From Polynucleobacter wuianus (GTDB taxonomy: Bacteria; Pseudomonadota; Gammaproteobacteria; Burkholderiales; Burkholderiaceae): a stretch of DNA of 64,000 bases. The position numbers and the translations under genes are program-made. The notes beneath the pieces are model-generated. The model was not told where the DNA came from. It worked only from the letters and a program-made list of their open reading frames with translations, and did no database searches. Every line of letters begins with the position of its first letter. Within the stretch, counting starts at the first letter, position 1. The stretch covers positions 620,001 through 684,000 of the forward strand of contig NZ_CP015922.1 of NCBI RefSeq assembly GCF_001659725.1. Reading direction: 5' to 3'. Of the stretch, positions 60,721 through 64,000 are shown piece after piece.

Positions 60721-61542
60721 ATGATGAAGATGCGTAATGTACTGAAGTCATTTATTGGCGTTGTTGCTAGCGCTCTATTGCTCACAAGCAATCTTGCGTT
60801 AGCAGAAGCAACTTTGCCTGAGGTTTCTCAAGCCATTCAATCGGGGCAGCTTGCTAAAGCTGATGCCATGATGAAAGAGGTTTTGCAGAACCATCCCAAT
60901 AGCGCCAAGGCACATTACATTGCTTCTGAACTCTATTTAAGGGAAGGTAAGTTAGATGCTGCAAGAAGCGCATTCGTGCAAGCAGAGAACTTAGCACCTG
61001 GCCTACCGTTTGCTCAACCAGAATCTGTTCAACGATTACAAGCAGAGTTGCGTGCAGGTGCTGTGCCGGCGCATACCAATACGGGTGCAGGTTCAATCTT
61101 TAGTAGCCCATTGTTTTGGGTCTTGATTGCGATCTTGATCGCAGGCGTGGTGTTCTTCATGAGAAAGCGTCCTGATCCAGTTCAGGTCTATAACGCACCA
61201 ACCGCTAATGGGCCATACCCTAGTGCCCCTAGTGCCCCTGGTGCTTATCCTCCTGGTTATCCTGGTGCACCCGCATCAGGAATGGGAAGTGGCTTAATGG
61301 GAAGTTTGGCAACTGGCGCAGCACTGGGTGCTGGCATGGTTGCTGGTGAGGCATTAGCAAGTCACCTCATGGGTGGCGGTCAACACGCCAACCCCAATGT
61401 CAACAATGACTTTAACCAAGTGGGTGGTCCAGTAGCTGATGCGCCTAACTTCGGAGTAAATGATGCAAGCTCTTGGGACGATGGCGGCTCAAGTTCTTGG
61501 GATGACAATGGTAGTGGCGGTGGTTTTATGGACGATGTCTAA
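60721..61542 (+). CDS. Exported TPR protein with transmembrane helix and Gly/Pro-rich tail
   Basis: The 273-residue protein has a signal peptide ending near LALAEA, a TPR-like helical part (residues about 30-100: ADAMMKEVLQNHPNSAKAHYIASELYLREGKLDAARSAFVQAENLAP), a helix at about 135-152 (FWVLIAILIAGVVFFM), then a Pro/Gly-rich part and an SSWDDGGSSSWDDNGSGGG tail. The tail resembles the DUF350/YgiM-type Trp-Asp repeats of unknown role. A start at 60724 is possible. Function unknown. Confidence 0.75.
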   Translation: MMKMRNVLKSFIGVVASALLLTSNLALAEATLPEVSQAIQSGQLAKADAMMKEVLQNHPNSAKAHYIASELYLREGKLDAARSAFVQAENLAPGLPFAQPESVQRLQAELRAGAVPAHTNTGAGSIFSSPLFWVLIAILIAGVVFFMRKRPDPVQVYNAPTANGPYPSAPSAPGAYPPGYPGAPASGMGSGLMGSLATGAALGAGMVAGEALASHLMGGGQHANPNVNNDFNQVGGPVADAPNFGVNDASSWDDGGSSSWDDNGSGGGFMDDV

Positions 61543-61596
61543 TCAAGTAATTTAGTAATTAAAAATAACTATTCAATACAGAAAGTAAAAATCCTT

Positions 61597-62100
61597 ATGG
61601 CAATGTCAATGTACCAAGCATCTATCCCGCAGCTCACCAAGATGCTGAGCAACCTGTCGAATATTTTGAAGAAGGGTGAAGAGTTCGCCAAGGCCAAGAA
61701 CATTGATGGCACAGTATTAGTGGGCAGTCGTCTCGCTGTCGATATGTTCCCGCTCGCAAAGCAGGTGCAAATCGCTTGTGATCAGGTGAAAAACGGCATG
61801 GCGCGTTTAGCTGGCGTTGAGCCACTCAAGTTTGATGACAATGAAACGACTTTTGCGCAGCTACAAGAGCGTATTGCCAAAACGATCGCCTTTGCCAACG
61901 GCATTCAGCCTGCGCAGGTCGATGGCACCGAAGCAAAAGAGATTAAGTTCTCGATTAAAGAGTGGAACTTTGAGTTTGTAGGTGAGCAATACCTGCTGAC
62001 TTGGATCATTCCAAACTTTTACTTTCATGTGACCACTGCGTACAACATTCTGCGCCACAACGGCGTAGAGATTGGTAAGTCTGACTTCCTAGGGGGTTAA
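61597..62100 (+). CDS. DUF1993 family protein
   Basis: The 167-residue protein matches the DUF1993 family: QASIPQLTKMLSNLSNILKKGEEFA, GSRLAVDMFPLAKQVQIACDQVKN, ARLAG and FYFHVTTAYNILRHNGVEIGKSDFLGG. DUF1993 is a DinB-like four-helix fold whose function is unknown. The ATG at 61597 or 61603 may be used. It is preceded by its own region and not linked to neighbours. Confidence 0.85.
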   Translation: MAMSMYQASIPQLTKMLSNLSNILKKGEEFAKAKNIDGTVLVGSRLAVDMFPLAKQVQIACDQVKNGMARLAGVEPLKFDDNETTFAQLQERIAKTIAFANGIQPAQVDGTEAKEIKFSIKEWNFEFVGEQYLLTWIIPNFYFHVTTAYNILRHNGVEIGKSDFLGG

Positions 62101-62120
62101 GTAGCCATTACAATAGTGCC

Positions 62121-62237
62121 ATGGAATATTTTTCAGAAATTATTGAGACCGTAAACCCTTGGCTCTTCCGAGTTAGTGTTTACCTCTCCAATGCATTTCT
62201 GGATGACCCCGCAATACTGGCATTTGCTTTTTGCTAG
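62121..62237 (+). CDS. Possible 38-residue peptide, uncertain
   Basis: A short frame encodes MEYFSEIIETVNPWLFRVSV and ends FAFC before a stop. It lies between the DUF1993 gene and a terminator. There is no clear ribosome-binding site, and no family is recognised. It is listed only because it fills the gap before the terminator. Confidence 0.25.
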   Translation: MEYFSEIIETVNPWLFRVSVYLSNAFLDDPAILAFAFC

Positions 62238-62245
62238 ACCCAAAT

Positions 62246-62286
62246 AAAAAACCACCGCTTCGTTAAACTAGATTCGGTGGTTTTTT
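62246..62286. terminator. Rho-independent terminator, bidirectional
   Basis: A perfect 12-bp stem (AAAAAACCACCG with CGGTGGTTTTTT) with a 17-base loop lies between the DUF1993 gene and the convergent Bug gene and can serve both. Confidence 0.9.
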
Positions 62287-62310
62287 ATTAAAGGTACAGA
62301 GCAGCAAGAT

Positions 62311-63261
62311 TTATTTAATCATTCCTGCATTCTTAGCATCATCCATGGCCTGCGCTGTTTTCTCTTTCATGAAAGCAGGCATCTTTGCTAATGGCACATC
62401 TACCAATACAAATCCAGACTCTTCTAGCTTCTTCTTGGTCTCAGGATCAGCATTGAGCTGCGCAAAGTAGTCAGACATCTTCTGCTGCAAGATCAGTGGG
62501 GTGGATTTTGGTACTGCAACACCGCGATAGGCACCATCGACCCAGTTCAGACCTAGCTCTTTAAAGGTTGGCACATCGGGCAGAGCAGGGTTGCGCTTCT
62601 CAGTAGCGATTGCCAGTGTGCGCACCTTACCTTTTTGCTGAATGGCTAATGGCAAGTAACCCATCGCGCCGTCAACGTGCATACCAATCAAAGCCGTAAT
62701 CAAATCACCCGTACCTTTAAAAGGTACGTAATTAATTTTGACGCCAGCCAATTTATTTAAACGCTCCACTGCCATGTGGTTGGCTGAGAACTGGGCTGAG
62801 CCTGCTAAAGACATCTTGCCGGGTTCTTTCTTGGCAGCGGCAATAAATTCTTGATAGGTCTTATAAGGGCTATCTGCAGAGACCATTAAGGCATCGGGCG
62901 TGAAGTGATAGTAGTAGATCGCATTAATGTCTTCAGTCTTGTACTGAATACCTTCTTGTAAAGGTTGCAAGATCGTGTGCGGAATATTGACACCGACTAC
63001 CGTTGTGCCATCAGCAGGATAGGTATTGAGCGCGCTCCAGGCTAAAGCACCACCTGCACCTGCACGATTAATCACCACCATCGGCTGCTTATATTTCTTG
63101 GCAGAGATCTCTGCTTGATAGCGTGCCACTAAATCAGACTCGCCAGCAGGCGGGAAGGGGATGATGTACTGAATTGTTTTGTCTGGGAAGGGCTGTGCCT
63201 GAGCTGTGGATAGCAAACCGAATGCCAGCAGTGCAATGCTTAGTAGGCGAAGTATTTTCAT
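62311..63261 (-). CDS. Bug/TctC family periplasmic solute receptor
   Basis: The signal peptide ends near STAQAQ. The N-terminal motif is a variant, KTIQYIIPFPPAGESDLVARYQAEI, and the second loop is NRAGAGGALAWSALNTYPADGTTVVG; FVPFKGTGDLITALIG and ALPDVPTFKEL follow. The PPAGESD in place of PPGGxxD sets it apart from the other seven copies. Its ATG overlaps the stop of the tartrate dehydrogenase-like gene, so the two are coupled; its ligand may be tartrate or a related hydroxy-acid. Confidence 0.9.
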   Translation of the reverse strand: MKILRLLSIALLAFGLLSTAQAQPFPDKTIQYIIPFPPAGESDLVARYQAEISAKKYKQPMVVINRAGAGGALAWSALNTYPADGTTVVGVNIPHTILQPLQEGIQYKTEDINAIYYYHFTPDALMVSADSPYKTYQEFIAAAKKEPGKMSLAGSAQFSANHMAVERLNKLAGVKINYVPFKGTGDLITALIGMHVDGAMGYLPLAIQQKGKVRTLAIATEKRNPALPDVPTFKELGLNWVDGAYRGVAVPKSTPLILQQKMSDYFAQLNADPETKKKLEESGFVLVDVPLAKMPAFMKEKTAQAMDDAKNAGMIK

Positions 63262-64000
63262 TTGGAAATCTCCTCGATCACGGCATTGGTGACATCGCTC
63301 ATCATGGCAGTGCCACCTAAATCACGAGTATGCAACTTCGGATTGGCAGTCACTTTTTCAATGGCGGACATTAACTTAGCACCCAAGGCTTTTTGGCCTA
63401 AGAAGTCGAGCATCATGACGGCAGACCAGAAGGTGCCAATAGGATTGGCAAGACCTTTACCCATGATGTCAAAAGCAGAACCATGAATAGGTTCAAACAT
63501 CGAAGGGTAGCGACGCTCTGGATCAATATTGCCAGTCGGTGCAATGCCTAAGCTACCAGCTAATGCAGCAGCTAAGTCACTCAGTACATCGGCATGTAAG
63601 TTAGTCGCGACAATCGTATCTAAAGATTCTGGGCGATTGACCATGCGTGCGGTAGCAGCATCGACTAACTCTTTATCCCAAGTCACATCCGGAAAATCTT
63701 TAGCAACTTGCACGGCAATCTCATCCCACATCACCATGCCATGGCGTTGCGCATTGGATTTAGTAATGACGGTGAGATGCTTGCGAGGGCGGGATTGCGC
63801 TAGCTTAAAGGCATAGCGTTGTACACGCTCAACCCCAACGCGGGTCAAGATGCTCATATCGGAAGCCACTTCAATCGGATGGCCTTGATGTGCTCTACCG
63901 CCTAAGCCAGAGTATTCACCTTCGGAGTTTTCACGCACGATGACCCAATCGAGTTGATCGGGCTTGCAATTGCGCAGTGGCGTCTCAATACCAGGAAGAA
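63258..64000 (-). CDS. Tartrate/isopropylmalate dehydrogenase family protein, cut by window
   Basis: The gene starts beyond the right edge, since the frame is open to base 64000. The visible part has LPGIETPLRNCKPDQLDWVIVRENSEGEYSGLGG, then NAQRHGMVMWDEIAVQVAKDFP, the metal-binding ATNLHADVLSDLAAALAGSLGIAPTGNI and FEPIHGSAFDIMGKGLANPIGTFWSA. This matches the tartrate dehydrogenase (TtuC/YeaU) branch of the decarboxylating dehydrogenases (NAD, Mn/Mg), and its stop overlaps the start of the Bug receptor. Confidence 0.88.
   Translation of the reverse strand, partial: LPGIETPLRNCKPDQLDWVIVRENSEGEYSGLGGRAHQGHPIEVASDMSILTRVGVERVQRYAFKLAQSRPRKHLTVITKSNAQRHGMVMWDEIAVQVAKDFPDVTWDKELVDAATARMVNRPESLDTIVATNLHADVLSDLAAALAGSLGIAPTGNIDPERRYPSMFEPIHGSAFDIMGKGLANPIGTFWSAVMMLDFLGQKALGAKLMSAIEKVTANPKLHTRDLGGTAMMSDVTNAVIEEISK

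Noticed and set aside
1..64000. tRNA, rRNA, CRISPR and prophage genes
   Set aside because: No sequence with these features was found by eye on either strand; a tRNA scan could still find one that I missed.

Overview
The window looks like a chromosomal segment of a free-living betaproteobacterium of the family Burkholderiaceae, most like Polynucleobacter. The grounds are gene content and style: eight Bug/TctC-type periplasmic solute receptors, four fumarylacetoacetate-hydrolase (FAH) family enzymes, an AddAB-type recombination nuclease, TupA/ModA receptors, FeoAB, a trxA-rho pair, and a by-eye moderate GC content. The genus is an inference. I see no rRNA, tRNA, CRISPR array or prophage.

Layout. 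1-3.8 kb: end of a TcuB-like membrane oxidase subunit, then a FAH enzyme, a Bug receptor and a class V aminotransferase. 3.9-15.6 kb: mostly housekeeping and small proteins (nitrobindin-like protein, DMT exporter, NnrD, beta-CASP hydrolase, LOG-family protein, degenerate K+-channel-like protein, HI0933 flavoprotein, TerC, Bug receptor, truncated hemoglobin). 15.7-27.1 kb: a Tat-exported FAH protein, a four-module rhodanese, a Bug receptor, an Hc1-like mini-histone, 3-hydroxyisobutyrate dehydrogenase, SelD, TlpA, a Tat transglutaminase-like protein, RhlE, cysteine dioxygenase, thioesterase and GNAT. 27.2-30.7 kb: an internally duplicated periplasmic protein and an oxyanion-sensing cluster (tupA, a ModE/LysR-type regulator with a binding-protein-like domain, modA) without its own ABC permease or ATPase.

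30.7-34.4 kb is a scar region. An IS110-family (IS1111-like) element has split a PaiB-like flavin reductase gene, and the next gene, an OprB-like porin, is broken by one in-frame stop codon. The porin is divergent from feoAB across a region with two Fur-box-like sites. 36.6-46.6 kb is rich in Bug and FAH genes, with an exported class II aldolase, a SemiSWEET, a lipoprotein hydrolase and a DUF5993-dsbB pair. 46.7-53.3 kb: two small exported proteins, MATE, an ArnT/PMT-type glycosyltransferase, L31 type B, Rho and thioredoxin. 53.4-59.9 kb: addB-addA-like genes. The window closes with a HigBA-type toxin-antitoxin pair, a TPR membrane protein, a DUF1993 protein, a Bug receptor and the cut-off end of a tartrate/isopropylmalate dehydrogenase family gene.

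How the genes work together: the dominant theme is scavenging and degradation of small carboxylic acids, with many receptors paired one by one with cytoplasmic or exported FAH or aldolase enzymes but no TctA/TctB membrane subunits here. The most unusual signals are a candidate bridge-RNA target guide in the IS element that matches its own insertion site, the two freshly broken genes beside feoAB, the exported versions of normally cytoplasmic enzymes, and the orphan tungstate/molybdate receptor cluster.
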